Made by a program: the position numbers and the translations under genes. A DNA stretch of 64,000 bases, from positions 3,529,001 through 3,593,000 of the forward strand of contig CM037463.1 of assembly GCA_021014325.1 (NCBI GenBank), read 5' to 3'. Below the pieces are notes generated by a model. That model was not told where the DNA came from. It was given only the letters and a program-made list of their open reading frames with translations, and searched no databases. This document shows positions 11,375 through 24,100 of the stretch, one piece after another; within the stretch, counting starts at the first letter, position 1; each line of letters starts with the position of its first letter. The DNA is from Plazaster borealis (taxonomy: Eukaryota; Echinodermata; Asteroidea; Forcipulatida; Labidiasteridae).

Positions 11375-11935
11375 TTTCACGTCACACGTGAGCTGTTAAA
11401 GTTGCATTAGGCCTACCTGTTATCCATACAAAAGAAATCTTACAAAATGTATACGTAATGATGATGTGCCTTCTGAAGAGATCAATTTATCTTTCCTTTG
11501 TCCTTCATGATTTCTACTTTTATGGTTTGGGACAAAAGATCGAGGTCATATGACAATAATTAAATATTTGTGGAAATTATAAGAACTAAGTGTGTCACAG
11601 AAATAACAGCCGATGTTATAATTGTAAAACAAATTTGAACAAAATCCTTCGATGTTTCTGACACTTTATGACAAATTGGGGCACAGTTTATAAAAAAAAC
11701 AACAGCGTTAGGTTAAAGTAAACAGTTTTAAACACAATACAAAAACTCTGTCATAATAACTATGGAAACACTCTCTGCTGGTAAATTTGTTTAATCAATT
11801 TTAGGCAAGTACTGAGTTGAGTACTGAGTTTTTTTAAATATAAATTATACTTCCATCACAATGACAATGATCTTATCATTATAGCAAGCTTTCTTCTAAA
11901 TATACACCACAATCCTAGCAAATAATAATCAAGCC

Positions 11936-12090
11936 CCAATTTCATAGAGGTGCTTAAGCACAAAAACTATCCAAGCACAACAAAATTATGTTAACAAAAA
12001 AAAAGGTTACCAGCTAAAATACCACTTCACGTGCAGTATCAGTGACTGGTACCCTGCTTATCTTTGCTTAGCAAAAATTGAGCCTTAGTT
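11936..12090. mobile_element. GGGCCCAATTTCATAGAGC miniature element, partial
   Basis: Starts CCCCAATTTCATAGAGGTGC TTAAGCAC and has GGTTACCAGCTAAAATAC. The right terminus is missing. Better copies at 27492-27690 and 41147-41345. Confidence 0.75.
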
Positions 12091-12412
12091 TTTAAACTTA
12101 AATGAAATACATCAGATATTGAATAATTAACAATCAAGACAATTAAAAACAAATATTTAATTTAATTTAAATATAGTATAAGCATTGTTGAAATCAAATA
12201 AAAATCATTAGATTACACATTGTATAATGAATTACAGACTTGTTTTTTTAGATATTGCAGAACATTATGCGGCAATAACAGGTGAACATAATTGTTAATT
12301 CCCAAATAAAACTGAACGAAACCCTGCAGATGTCAATCATCAATAAACATTTGCAATATTTACAAGCTGTTAAATTATTTTCCTTTATATTGGAATGCAT
12401 CGTAACGACCAG

Positions 12413-12629
12413 GTGACCATGTCACACGGGGCAATTTACAGGCAATTGGTTCCAGGCAACCTCAAAGAAGAAAAACACTCACATGTTAATACCCACAAAA
12501 TTGTCGTTGGAACAGTAAGATACTGTCAGTAAAATGTATGTTATACTGCCCAAATATTCCTTTTGCATGCAGCGCTGTTAGTTACCTTCAAGTTGTCTTT
12601 AAAAATTGCTGTGCGTGACATAGCCTTGA
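12413..12629. mobile_element. Miniature element, GGCCATGTCACACG type (copy a)
   Basis: ACCATGTCACACGGGGCAATTTACAGGCAA at the left; the right end carries AAAATTGCTGTGCGTGACATAG inverted. Partner at 19684-19898. Confidence 0.78.
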
Positions 12630-12921
12630 CTCTGCAGCAAAATTACAGGAACCACCTCCACACGAACTACCATAACTGAAAAACCCCACAAAAACCTTAA
12701 ACCTGAGCTTAACAATGAGACTGAAAGTTGATTGTGCATGTGCCACAAAGACAAACAATCATATCTGCAAAACCACCACACTATACAGCATCTTTGTTAA
12801 AAAATTAAACCAAAATAAACAAAAACCGTGACACACAAACTGTTTTCGTACATCACTAAAAAAGTTAAAATAAAACCCCACGGAAATTGATATATCAGCA
12901 GAGACGCTGCATGCCTGACCC

Positions 12922-13290
12922 TTAAAGGGTCTGCATCCGTTTGGAAATGACTCTGAAAATTAATGGCAGTCAAAACTTACTTGGTAAGAAGTACAGCAGC
13001 TTTGGATAGTATAATGCATTTTGAGAAACTTCTCACTTCAAAGTACTGCGGTTATGGACAATTAATGGCAATAAAAACTTACTTGGTACGAAGTACAGCA
13101 GCTTTGGATAGCATAATGCATTTTGAGAAACTTCTCACTTCAAAGTACTGCGGTTATGGAAAAAGATATCACTTTTTATCCCCCAAAATTTGAATCTGAG
13201 AAGCGTTACTGACAGTAACATTTCTCAGATTGTGTATTCCAATAGCAGATTATTCTTCCTGCGTGGACATAACCGCTCCAGATGTTCCTA
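12922..13290 (+). mobile_element. Family-2 element (copy c) with internal 102-bp tandem duplication
   Basis: TTAA at 12922-12925. The segment TAATGGCAxTxAAAACTTAC...TGCGGTTATGGA occurs at 12961 and again at 13063. The duplication keeps a reading frame by chance of length (34 codons). The right terminus is lost. Confidence 0.85.
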
Positions 13291-13367
13291 CCAGTGTGCG
13301 TATATGCCCAGAATGATACAAATTTGGGCGCGTGCACAAGTGTGCAGCACTCACAGAATAAGGTCTT

Positions 13368-13512
13368 AAGGGCCGTGTCCGAATTGGTGGCTACAGCTCT
13401 GGCTACGGCTATGACTGGATCACTGTGTCATCATGTGTAGGATTTCCATAGCAATAGACTTAGCAACAGTCGTAGCCATAGCTGTAGCCGCCATTTTGGA
13501 TCTGGCCTAAGC
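13368..13512. mobile_element. Foldback element with GGCTAC-iterated arms
   Basis: Arms GTGTCCGAATTGGTGGCTAC AGCTCTGGCTACGGC and GTAGCCATAGCTGTAGCCGCC ATTTTGGATCTGGCC. Confidence 0.8.
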
Positions 13513-13584
13513 CTGCACACCAGCATTATAACTGACCGTGGGTTTGTTAAACTAATGCCAGTCTTCATCATCAAGAATGATATG

Positions 13585-13850
13585 CCTGATATGGGGTAGT
13601 CTTGGTCCAAGACGTCACTATCTCATACTTGTGATAACCCAACAGAGAGCGCGCTTTTCTTCTCGAATTCATCGCGTTTGAAAACCCAACAGAGGGCGTG
13701 CTTTTCTTCATGAATTCATCGCGTTTGATGACAGCTAAATCGAACCAAGGATAGTGACGCCCTCTGTTGTTGGAATTTTTCCATTTCGATGCGTTGTTGG
13801 AATGGATCCATTTTGGTTCGAAGGTCTTGGAACCAAGACTAGATATGGGG
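13585..13850. mobile_element. Inverted-repeat element, GTCTTGG(T/A)CCAAGAC ends
   Basis: ATATGGGGTAGTCTTGGTCC and its complement near 13825-13850. Between them CCCAACAGAG(A/G)GCG...GAATTCATCGCGTTTGA is repeated twice. Related ends at 40525-40785. Confidence 0.75.
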
Positions 13851-13924
13851 CAGAGGGTATTCCCCCCGAATGTTATTCCCACTCTAAAGAATTCTTGAGA
13901 TTAGAAGCACACAATGAAGACATA

Positions 13925-14075
13925 GGGCGTTTACGAATCCACAGCTTCGGCTTCGGCTCAGGCTAGCTAGGCCCCTCAGTTGTTTTGACTATACGCGTGC
14001 TTTGCGTTCAGGGATTCAGACGAGAGAGCGGAGCCTGAAGCCTAAGCCTGAGCCTGAGTTTCGTAAATGCCCACA
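13925..14075. mobile_element. Foldback element with GGCTTC/GGCTCAGGC arms
   Basis: GGGCGTTTACGAATCCACAG CTTCGGCTTCGGCTCAGGC faces GCCTGAAGCCTAAGCCTGAG CCTGAGTTTCGTAAATGCCC. Confidence 0.82.
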
Positions 14076-15042
14076 ATAGGGGGAGGGGGTACACCATGGC
14101 CCAAGGTACCAGTCTATAGGTTAACAAGCTCTTATCTTTATCAACAGTGGTACTTTGGAAAAACCGAACAAACGTGAATTATTTGGAATGGAGGTTCTTA
14201 AAAAAATAATGTAGTACAGTAGGATATGCACCTAGGACTGCAATGTTAACAAGAACTGTGGCAATCACAGTTATATTGAGAGACGGTTTGGTCTCAACTG
14301 TCTTAAGTAACAACAACGTCACAGTTTTCATGAAGTGTCACATTAGACCACACACAGCTTTGTGTTACATACTGTCTGTGGAAATTCCTTTATTCTTCAA
14401 CGCTGATGAAAACACTGTGTGGACGTGTGTAAGTCCACATAGTGTTTCAAAACCTTGCCTTTGTGTGGACCTCTTTTGTTCTCAGGTCCACACTTGGTAT
14501 GTAATGCTTAACCCACAGTGGTAAAACTGTGTTTCGAATTGAAACTGCGAATTGATGTTGGTTAAGTTTTTAAATCACAGTTTTGATTTTATTTCATTGT
14601 TGAAAATCAAAAAGTTGACATTGTTAGAAAACTTTAATCTTGAAGGACATGTCATTGTATAATAATTGTTTAGGGAAACAATTACCAACGAAATACATAC
14701 ACAAAAACAAACATTTTTGAAAATGAAAACCCCCCAAAACTTAGTGGAAAACACACAACATCGCTCTGTGTAGCTTGATCCATTCCGTCACTTCATGTAA
14801 ACTAAAAAACATGCACAACTACGTTGTGTTCATGAAAACAAAAAAATCCAGTTTCAACCACACTAATTTCTTTTTGAAAACCCCCCAAAATATTTCAAGC
14901 AATATGTCACTTCATGAAAACTACGACGACATGTGTGTTTAAAAGTGTATCTTCAATTCAAACCAGTTATTTTTTTACGTTGTTTCAGGATGATTTGGAA
15001 GTCAGATTTTTGTAAGACACTGCCTCTCGCTGTATCCTGGAG
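14076..15042. other. Downstream region of Lifeguard gene, presumed 3' UTR in part
   Basis: No element shared with the rest of the window. CCACACTTGG/GTGTGGAC words around 14300-14500 form short inverted repeats. About 14588-15042 may be 3' UTR. Confidence 0.45.
14588..14593 (-). promoter_or_regulatory. Candidate polyadenylation signal, Lifeguard gene
   Basis: AATAAA on the minus strand about 450 bases beyond the stop. Plausible distance for a 3' end, but not proven. Confidence 0.45.
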
Positions 15043-15195
15043 CTAACCCCTGGCTGAGTTGACCAGCGAGAGCATCAACATAAACATCTGGACGATATCA
15101 ATGTACAGGTTAAGAGAGGCGAATATGTACTCCTCTTGGGATATGCTGTACTTGTGTTTACCGCCGAGGAGCAGCTGGGTATCAAACACAATGTA
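15043..15195 (-). CDS. Lifeguard exon 9 (C-terminus and stop)
   Basis: Encodes the last 50 residues, with DTQLLLGGKHKYSISQEEYI and the terminal TM, ending NSARG and TAG. This is the most diagnostic exon for the family assignment. Confidence 0.96.
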   Translation of the reverse strand, partial: YIVFDTQLLLGGKHKYSISQEEYIFASLNLYIDIVQMFMLMLSLVNSARG

Positions 15196-18100
15196 CTGTG
15201 GACAGCAACCAAAAAACAATGTTTATACAAATAAATTGGTGGAAGAATATCTCTTGATATTGTTAAGTTAAATAGTTTGTCTTGATTAAAGGTAGGGTTC
15301 ATTGGGTTATTTTATTTCAATGTTATGCTGATTTATAGGCAAAACTATAAAGAAAGATAGTAACCTGTGAAAGTTTCAGCTGAAAACAATGTCTACTTGC
15401 TGCGAAAACAACAACAAACTGTCAAGGTTTTCACACGAACGTCAAATCAATCCACGTTTAGCGAGGTGACAGTGGGTAGCAATCGCATCTCTGGCCGCAG
15501 CATTCTCGAACGGACACCAACCCTCAGAAATCTTAGAAACGATTCATGCATGAATCGTTTCTCAGATTCAAATGTTTTTATTGATTTCTAATCAACGGGG
15601 GCATTTCGGACGAAATAATTTCGCAGGATGCTTAAAGCCATTACCGTCTTTGTAACAAGTAATCTTTCGGATAGAAACTACCCAATTTTGTACTTATTAT
15701 TATTATTATTATTATTTTTTTTTTGGGGGGGGGCCAGTGCCAAAGTATGACCCTACCTTTAAAGTGTATGCACAACATTGGTAAGGTCGAAAATATAAAT
15801 GCTCATATATTTTTACATCCATGTAACTTACATGGTCATTGTAGAAAACTTCCCTTGAAATAGTTATGCTTGATTTGCTATACTTTGAGAAATTAGTAAA
15901 ATTTCCCTTAGTTTTGAAAGCAATGTCTGAAAACAATGAAAATACACAGAAGTTTTTTTGTCTACCATTTTCTTGTCCGATGACCAACCCAGCTTAAACT
16001 TTCAGAGGTTTGTTATTTCATGTATGTTGGGTCACACAAAGTTTGGGTACGGGTCTTGGACGGGTAGGATTTAAAAAGAAAATGACTGTGAACATTAAAG
16101 ACTTACCATTGCAAATATGATTGCACCAATTGAAGCATACACAATATCAAGGACCTGGGAAAAATAAAATTAAAAACAAAACCAAAATACCATAATTGAA
16201 AGTGATGATAAATACAGTGTTTAAATTACAAAGCTTTGTTTCATTGAAGTCTGTAGTAGGGCAATTAAAAGTATTTGGTTAAAAACAAAGTCATTATCTT
16301 TCTTACGTCTCAATCTGAAATCTCACTGCTTACAAATTTCACACCAGTTCCAACCATCAAGAATTGTTTTTTTTTTTAAATACTGTCACAAACAAGAAAA
16401 TAGCATTTGATGATCTCCAAAAATTACCTGCTTATTTCAAATGAAGCAATCAAAATAAGCCCAATATGACTGCATAAAATCCTTGACAAAATGCAAAATG
16501 TTTTTTGTTGTGTTCACTAGAAAGTGACCATCGCATTTGATTAAATTTTCACACGTTCGTTGAATGGTGTTTACTGATAACTGGAGGGAAATTTTACTCT
16601 TCCAAAACACAACATAAAGCCCCACCCAATCACAACCGTGGACATGCCAAAAAGTCAGGTGGAGTATGACAAATTTAATGACAACAAATAACAAGTCGTT
16701 GCCATCTGGATTGCTGCCTTTTGCATTTCTTGGGCGACACAGCGCTTCTTGCAAAGTAAAGACACACCTAACCTCATGCGTTTCCTTGAGGGCGCTATGA
16801 TGGGAGGAGGCTTCACTTTATTTGAAAACAAACACGTCCGATGTTACTTACCCTATTACGGAAGATGGCGGCGAATATTCCGAAGATCAGTAGTCCAATC
16901 AGAAGAGCAAACAGCAAACCAGACATCATGGTGAAATCAATCTGTATAAAAAATAAAAAAAACGTCAGTGGCAAAAATATCTGATTACCCCCAAGAAGTG
17001 TGTTGAACCTTCACAATGTCATATCACTCTAAAACTAATGAGGTCAAATAATGGAAATGTACCTGCCACACACAACTCTCAGCCAAGGACAGGGCTTCCT
17101 TTGACCTCAGTAAGGGCGCTGTTTGAGCTTGTGACATAATACGCAAGGGGTCAAACATCAGGGCTCTTTTAAACATGGTGTTAGACAACTGTACAAGGTG
17201 CCTGCATGACTAGAGATAAAACCTTTACGTGACGTGTCCCAATCCGCGGCTCTTTTGTAAACATGAGATGTCACTTTGTTTTCATGAATCGTTTGTTCCT
17301 AACTCAATCCATTTTTATAATTCTGTGACCAAGCAGTAAATAACACGTTTTTCGCGTCCTCTGGAAAGGTTAGTATAAGAAAAAATTTAGTCCGCAATTT
17401 TTAAACCTTTTGAAAATTTATAACTTTTAAGTTCGCAATTGTATGTAATTGTAAGCAAATTGTAAGTTTTACTGCATTTTCTGTATATTTTGTATTTACT
17501 TGTTATTTGTTATTACTATGGTTGTTGTTATACCTATTTGTTATGTGTTGTGATTTTAATGTTTCCAGTTGCTATTAATGGAATGCAATTATAAATATAG
17601 ACATTAGTCAATAATATAATCAATAATAATCACAGGTTACATGACTGGGCTTTCCACATGCCTGTTAGTATTATCCTACAGGATCTTGTATAGACTGTGC
17701 AAGTCTCGCGCATATCGAAAACGAGAAAACAAACTTGAACAAAGACAATATTTTCTATGAAACCAAATCTTTTAAAATTATATTTATACAAAATTCTGGT
17801 CAAGTCTTATTCTCAGGTTTTCTTCGTTATTTTGTTGAATTGATTTTACTTTCATATTGTTAATCACTTAGTATTACATTCCCAACAACATATTTAATTT
17901 TCATAGCCATAAACTACGTTAAACTAAAATAATTGACAAAACAAAATCCCGCCCACGTAAAACTCCATATGGTTGGGACCACAATGGTCCCGGAACCGGA
18001 AGTTCAAATATGCGCGAGACATGCACAGTCTATTGCAGAGATTCCAACTTTTGCATCTTGCAATCTGGATTATTTTGTCCAACAATCAGGGAGATATTTA

Positions 18101-21100
18101 GAACTACACTCCACATAACAGGGAAAAAGTTTCCATATTATCAGGGAGATTTTCAAATTTGTTCATCAGAACATGGATATATTGGTTTATTTTCAGGGAA
18201 CTTTCTGCAGGCACAGGGAGAGTTGGCAGCTTTTGGTAGTGGTGTAACTAAGTTTAGCGGAGGGGTGGTGAAGAGATGGCGTGATGGGGAGGGGTTGTTT
18301 GCTGTCAGGGGTAGAGCTTGGGGTGGAGGGTAGAAAGTTGGGGTGGAGGATAGACGGTCAAACACTAACCTTGGTGTGATGGGGAGGGGTTGTTTGCTGT
18401 CAGGGGTAGAGGGTTGGGGTGGAGGGTAGAAAGTTGGGGTGGAGGGTAGAGGGTTGGGGTGGAGGATAGACGGTCAAACACTTACCTTGGTGTGATGGGG
18501 AAGGGGTTGTTTGCTGTCAGGGGTAGAGGGATGGGGTGGAGGGTAGAAAGTTGGGGTGGAGGGTAGAGGGTTGGGGTGGAGGATAGACGGTCAAACACTA
18601 ACCTTGGTGTGATGGGGAAGGGGTTGTTTGCTGTCAGGGGTAGAGGGATGGGGTGGAGGGTAGAAAGTTGGGGTGGAGGGTAGAGGGTTGGGGTGGAGGA
18701 TAGACGGTCAAACACTTACCTTGGTGTGATGGGGAAGGGGTTGTTTGTTGTCAGGGGTAGGGGGTTGGGGTGGAGGATAAAGGGTTGGGGTGGAGGGTAG
18801 AGGGTTGGGGTGGAGGGTAGAAAGTTGGGGTGGAGGGTAGAGGGTTGGGGTGGAGGATAGACGGTCAAACACTTACCTTGGTGTGATGGGGAGGGGTTGT
18901 TTGCTGTCAGGGGTAGAGGGTTGGGGTGGAGGATAGAGGGTTGGGGTGGAGGGTAGAGGGTTGAGGTGGAGGATAGACGGTCAAACACTTACCTTGGTGT
19001 GATGGGGAGGGGTTGTTTGCTGTCAGGGGTAGAGGGTTGGGGTGGAGGGTAGAGGGTTGAGGTGGAGGATAGAGGGTTGGGGTGGATGATAGAGGGCTGG
19101 GGTGGAGAACACTTACCTTGGTTTGAAACGCAAAGGCTGTCAATGCAAGGACTATAATCTGGAATTAATCAAATCAATAATTTTCACAATAAAAATATAG
19201 TATTTAAACACAGTATGCAAGAGCATCAAGGGGCTTTTTACAAACAGAGAATTGAAAAAACACAAGAAGAAAAATTGAAAAGAAGCCAGGCGAACCAAAG
19301 AAAAGACATAAATTACAATTCTAATCAATGAATAACGATATGGAACGAGAAGAAAGTAGACTTTTGAAGGATCTTTAACCCTTTAGAGACCGATCATTTC
19401 TGTATAATCATCACAATACGTCCATACATGGCTACTATTGTTGATTTTTTTCAGTAAAATTGTCACAGTAATTGATTGACCCATGGTGACAAGCATTCAA
19501 ATAAATGTGAATGAATGAACATGGTTGGTGAGTGTGGATTGTAGTTTGTTTCCAAGTCTCACTAGTTTTAATTGGTGTAGTAATAACAACGGGGATAAAG
19601 AAAATTGATTTCAAGACTTAAACATATGACTCGGAAAGCACCAAGTACGCAGTACATCAGTGTTAGGCCAAACTCATATCTATAAGGCCATGTCACACGA
19701 GGCAATTTACAGGCAATCAGTTCCAGGCGATCTCCAATAAGAAAACTCATTCACATTTCAGTTTTCTCATTATTTTCTTGGGGATAGTGAGTTACAGCTA
19801 GAAGAATGTCTCTTGTATTGCCGAAGTGTTCCTTGTGCTTGCAGTGCAGTTGGTTGCCTCCAAGATGCCTGTGAAAATTGCCCTGTGTGACGTGGCCTTA
19901 AAGGCCCATTACACTATTGGTAAGATCGAAAACACAAATGTTCACAGATTCACACACAACTTACATGATTTAAAGTAAGTAATGGTAGAAAGGGTTCCTT
20001 AAAATATTTCTGCCTAAAATGCTATCGTTTCTGAGAAATGAGTAAAACAATAGTTTTTATCTTGCGCGATAGTTTGAAAAAACAGAAAACACATAAGGTC
20101 TCTTTTCACTATTTTCTTGTGACCTCGATGACCAATTGAGCTCAAACTTTCACAGGTTTGTTTGTTCATGCATATGATGAATCACACAAAATGTGGACAC
20201 TGATTTTGAGCTGTTACCAAAAGTGTACAATACCTTTAAGGGTAAACACTTAATCAAGTGAAATGCCAGCTTTAATTGGGACTACTTACCGCTGTGATTC
20301 CGGCTGCGATGAGAATTGTGTTGGTGTCGTAACGACCACATGTAATGCCGAGTAACACACCCTCAAAGACAGTCTGTTGAAATACAGTTAACATGATAAA
20401 AGAGCACCATCAGGAGGAACAATAAACAAATAAATAAATGAATAAATAAAAAAAATAAAAAATAAAAAAATAAATAAATAGAAGAAAAAAAAGGAAATTG
20501 TTTTTGGATTTTGTGCTCATTAATATTTGGCTTATTTTGATTACAGAATCCAAATAATGTTTACACCTTTTGTTTTTAATAAATTTGTGTTTTTAATAGA
20601 TAGTTAAATTTGCATCGGGGATAAAGAATATTATATTTTGGTTTTAACCAAACTGCCTCTAGCTACCGGGCAATCTCGGTGGTCTAGTTGGTAAGACATC
20701 TGCTCTAGAATGGCAAAGGTCGTGGGTTCGAATCCCACCTGAGTAATATGCCTGTGATTTTTTTTCTTCATAGAACTTGGGAAAGTACCGAGTATCGGTG
20801 CTTTAAAGACATCGGTGTACGAGTAAAACCAAAACGTAATAATGTTTACACTGTTTTCTTTTAGAGATAACCACTGAATTTGATGACGTTTTCACAGGTT
20901 GGTTGTGTGGTATTATTATTGAAAACTAGAAGATAGAAATTATTTATTTTATTATATTTTATCAGCCCTGGAACTACATGGCCTCTGTTGCCCCTGGTCT
21001 TGGCCTTGGTGCCCCTTCAAAAGTTTCCTATAGACTATATAATTTTCCAATGGAAGTGCCCTTGCAAAATGAAAATGGCCTTGCCCTTTCAAAGATGAAA

Positions 21101-24100
21101 GGCCTGTCTTGTTACTTATTTTATTACACATCCAACAGCACAATTAGCGCCAATAACAGATGAATAGAAAACGAAAAGTAAGAATAAAATAAAATAATAC
21201 TCTTCCAAAACACATTATGCATTTTCCCAGTTGGTTTGAATCGGTTTTTTTAAACTTCACATCTGACGGTCTAAGGATCAAGATCAGCTTGACAGTGAGA
21301 GGTTACATTTTTTCATTTCGAAGAGGCTATTTCTCAATTAAATATCTGTAAAATTTATCTTCCAAAATAGTGGGTTTCTTTACTGTAAAGTCAATAAGTA
21401 TTAATCTTCAAACCAACCTCCAAAATTTTGAGTTGAGAAACAATTTTTTTTTGGGGGGGGGGTTGAACAAAGAAAAATAGACTAGAGCGGGACTTCAACC
21501 TGCGACCACCGGAAACGTGGCACAGCTCTACCAATTAATTACTATGCTTTTTCCATATTAAAAATTATCAAATACGCCTTACAATAAGACAAACTAAAAT
21601 ACTAAGAATATCCATACAGATAAGAAAAGAACAAAAACGATAGCAAACCAGTGCAGACAAAAGTTAAAACAAATTCTAAAAATACCCCCTCATAAGTAAA
21701 ATTGTTCAACCGTCCAGCCAGTGACTAAAAATATTGAGGTACAACACCTCATTAGCACAAACAAGCCATCTATTGAGATTGAGCTATCTAGCCCTACGAT
21801 GGCGGTCTCCCTAAATAAAGAAGTTGCATCCCCTTAAGGTGATCCCTCTGCTGTTGCTTGCCAGGTTGTGTCGCAAACTTGGGTGTGATCTCTGGCTTTA
21901 CGGCAGTTACAGGTTGAACAGCTTCTGACTGGCACCCCGAACAAATATATTAACCAAATATAGAGAGAGACCGCCAACATAGGGCTAGATACCTCAGTTG
22001 GAAGAGTGCTTGTGCGTTAATCCGGAGGTCGCAGGTTCAAGTCCCGCTCTAGTAAATTTGTCTTTGTACAACCCCAAATTATGAAAAAATGTACCCCGTC
22101 AGTTTCCCTTGTGGTTTATTACTTGATATATAAAACCCCCAAAATGACTTACAAACAAGAAAAGACAGATGAAGTTAGTTGGAAAATTCCTCCTGAGATT
22201 AGTGAAGCAGGAGAGAGCGATGATTAAGATCAGGGTCATCGCACTACGAGAGAAACAAACAAAAACAAAAACTATAAAATAATCAGTTCTCAAAGAGTGC
22301 CTCACATCAAAACACTCTCAAAGGACACCTTGTGACACAAGAGTTTAAAGAGGGTCTTAAGTTCAAATTCAGTTTTGTGATGCACCCATTTTCCAATAAG
22401 TGAAGTGTACATAATATACAAGGATCACAATCTTTACCATTTATCAAGAAATTGTATACATTAGCATGGAGAACAAGGAAATACAAAATAAATGCATCTT
22501 CCGACTTCTGACTCTTACTTACAATGCAACCCAAAATGGCCATGTATACCGCAGCATGTAACTTCTAATATCATCTCTGAAAAAAAGAAGAAAAAATAAA
22601 TGGAAATAAAACTTTTGCACATTTATACACATTTCGTCAAATATTATCAGTTTGAAAAACAGAGGTGAGAGACGGGTTCTCCCCACGATTTTACAAAACT
22701 GTGGGGCATTCTGAACCCTAATTTAATGAAATCTTTAAAACTACTTGTTTTCATATAAAAAGGAGATTGTCATCTACAGAAATGAGGAACTTTATTTAGG
22801 AATATAATTAAAATACATGTATAACACTTACACATAGACAAAAGGGATTATAATCGCTATTGTCAACGCCAGCTGAGCTGTCAAAATGGCATACACCTTT
22901 TTAATAAAGCCTGCAAAATAAAAAAAGCATGAAGTAAGAAATGTTTTTAATAAATTGGTATGGTTAAGGTTAGTACTGTTCCAAAAGGGCTGCACATACA
23001 CTACTAATACGAAATGTACACACAGTAGAACTGTGTTAATCAATAGACCCCTTGCGTTGGTCGCCATGACTGAGGTCAAACAATGGAAACATGCCCACAT
23101 GTACGCGCTACGCACTACTCTAAGCCAATAACAGGTCTTCCTTTGACCTCAGTGAGGGCGCTGTTGTGGCTTGTGACATCATATTCAAGGGGTCTATACT
23201 TGCATTTTATAAACCCATGTCAATCTTTCAACTTCTTCTTGTTCCATTTGACTTTTTACTGAGCTCCAAACAATCATTCATGCCAGGCCTGGGATTTCAT
23301 CTTCGAGAGGGCAAGGCCATTTCTATATTTGCAAAAGGCACTTCCATTGGAAAATCTTAAAGTCGATGGGAAACTCTTGAAAGCATAGTGTTAGCCAGAG
23401 GGGTGTCTCGGTGTCTTTTGGACACCCTGTTTTAAATTTGGACACCCTGTTTTATCCGTCATTTTACATGTAAATGTATTGTAAGTGAACAATTTGGACA
23501 CCCAGTTTTTAAATTTCCAGCAAATTTGGACACACTTTTACCAAATCCTGGCTAAAACCTTGCTTAAAAGGGCACCAAGGCCAAGACAAGGGGCAACAGA
23601 GGCCATTGCCTCTGTGGCCTTCGTGTAATTCCAGGCCTATCATGCACTATTTCATAGTCACAATTCAGCTCGGCCTATATGTTAATATGGTTATATCACA
23701 AAACAATGTGTGTATGGGACATAAACTGTAGTCACATGTACATTGTGTACACACTTTGTACTCATTTTAAATTAAAGATGAGTTCACATATACCAATTAG
23801 AAATGTCAGGAAAAGAGAAAAAAACTAATCAAATTCTTTTCATTTTAAGAAAAAGTAAATGTGGTATGTCGTGGCCGAGTGGTCTGCTGCATCGGACACA
23901 AGTTCTGATGGCTGAATCATCGGAGTGTGAGATTCCATTCCTGATCATGACACTTGTGTCCTTGAGCAAGGTTCTTAACCATAATTGCTTCTCTTAACCC
24001 AGGTGTATAAATGGAAACCTTAGAGGGCTGAGATGGTAATGTGTCGACTAGTTTCCCGGGAGAAACCATGCAACTGTAAAGGTTGTGTAGGGAGCACAAA

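Noticed and set aside
12963..13193. Frame with a perfect 34-residue internal repeat
   Set aside because: Explained by the 102-bp duplication in a family-2 element.
16437..16754. 105-codon minus frame in Lifeguard intron 7
   Set aside because: Between two confident exons with matching phase; no similarity recognised.
18482..18988. Proline-rich minus-strand frames
   Set aside because: Translation of the G/C-asymmetric minisatellite; not a separate gene.
20666..20745. tRNA gene
   Set aside because: A and B boxes are present, but no clean acceptor stem pairing, and the same flanks recur at 31330, so it is a SINE.
21965..22060. tRNA gene
   Set aside because: tRNA-like boxes, but it belongs to an inverted repeat pair and the cloverleaf is not convincing by eye.
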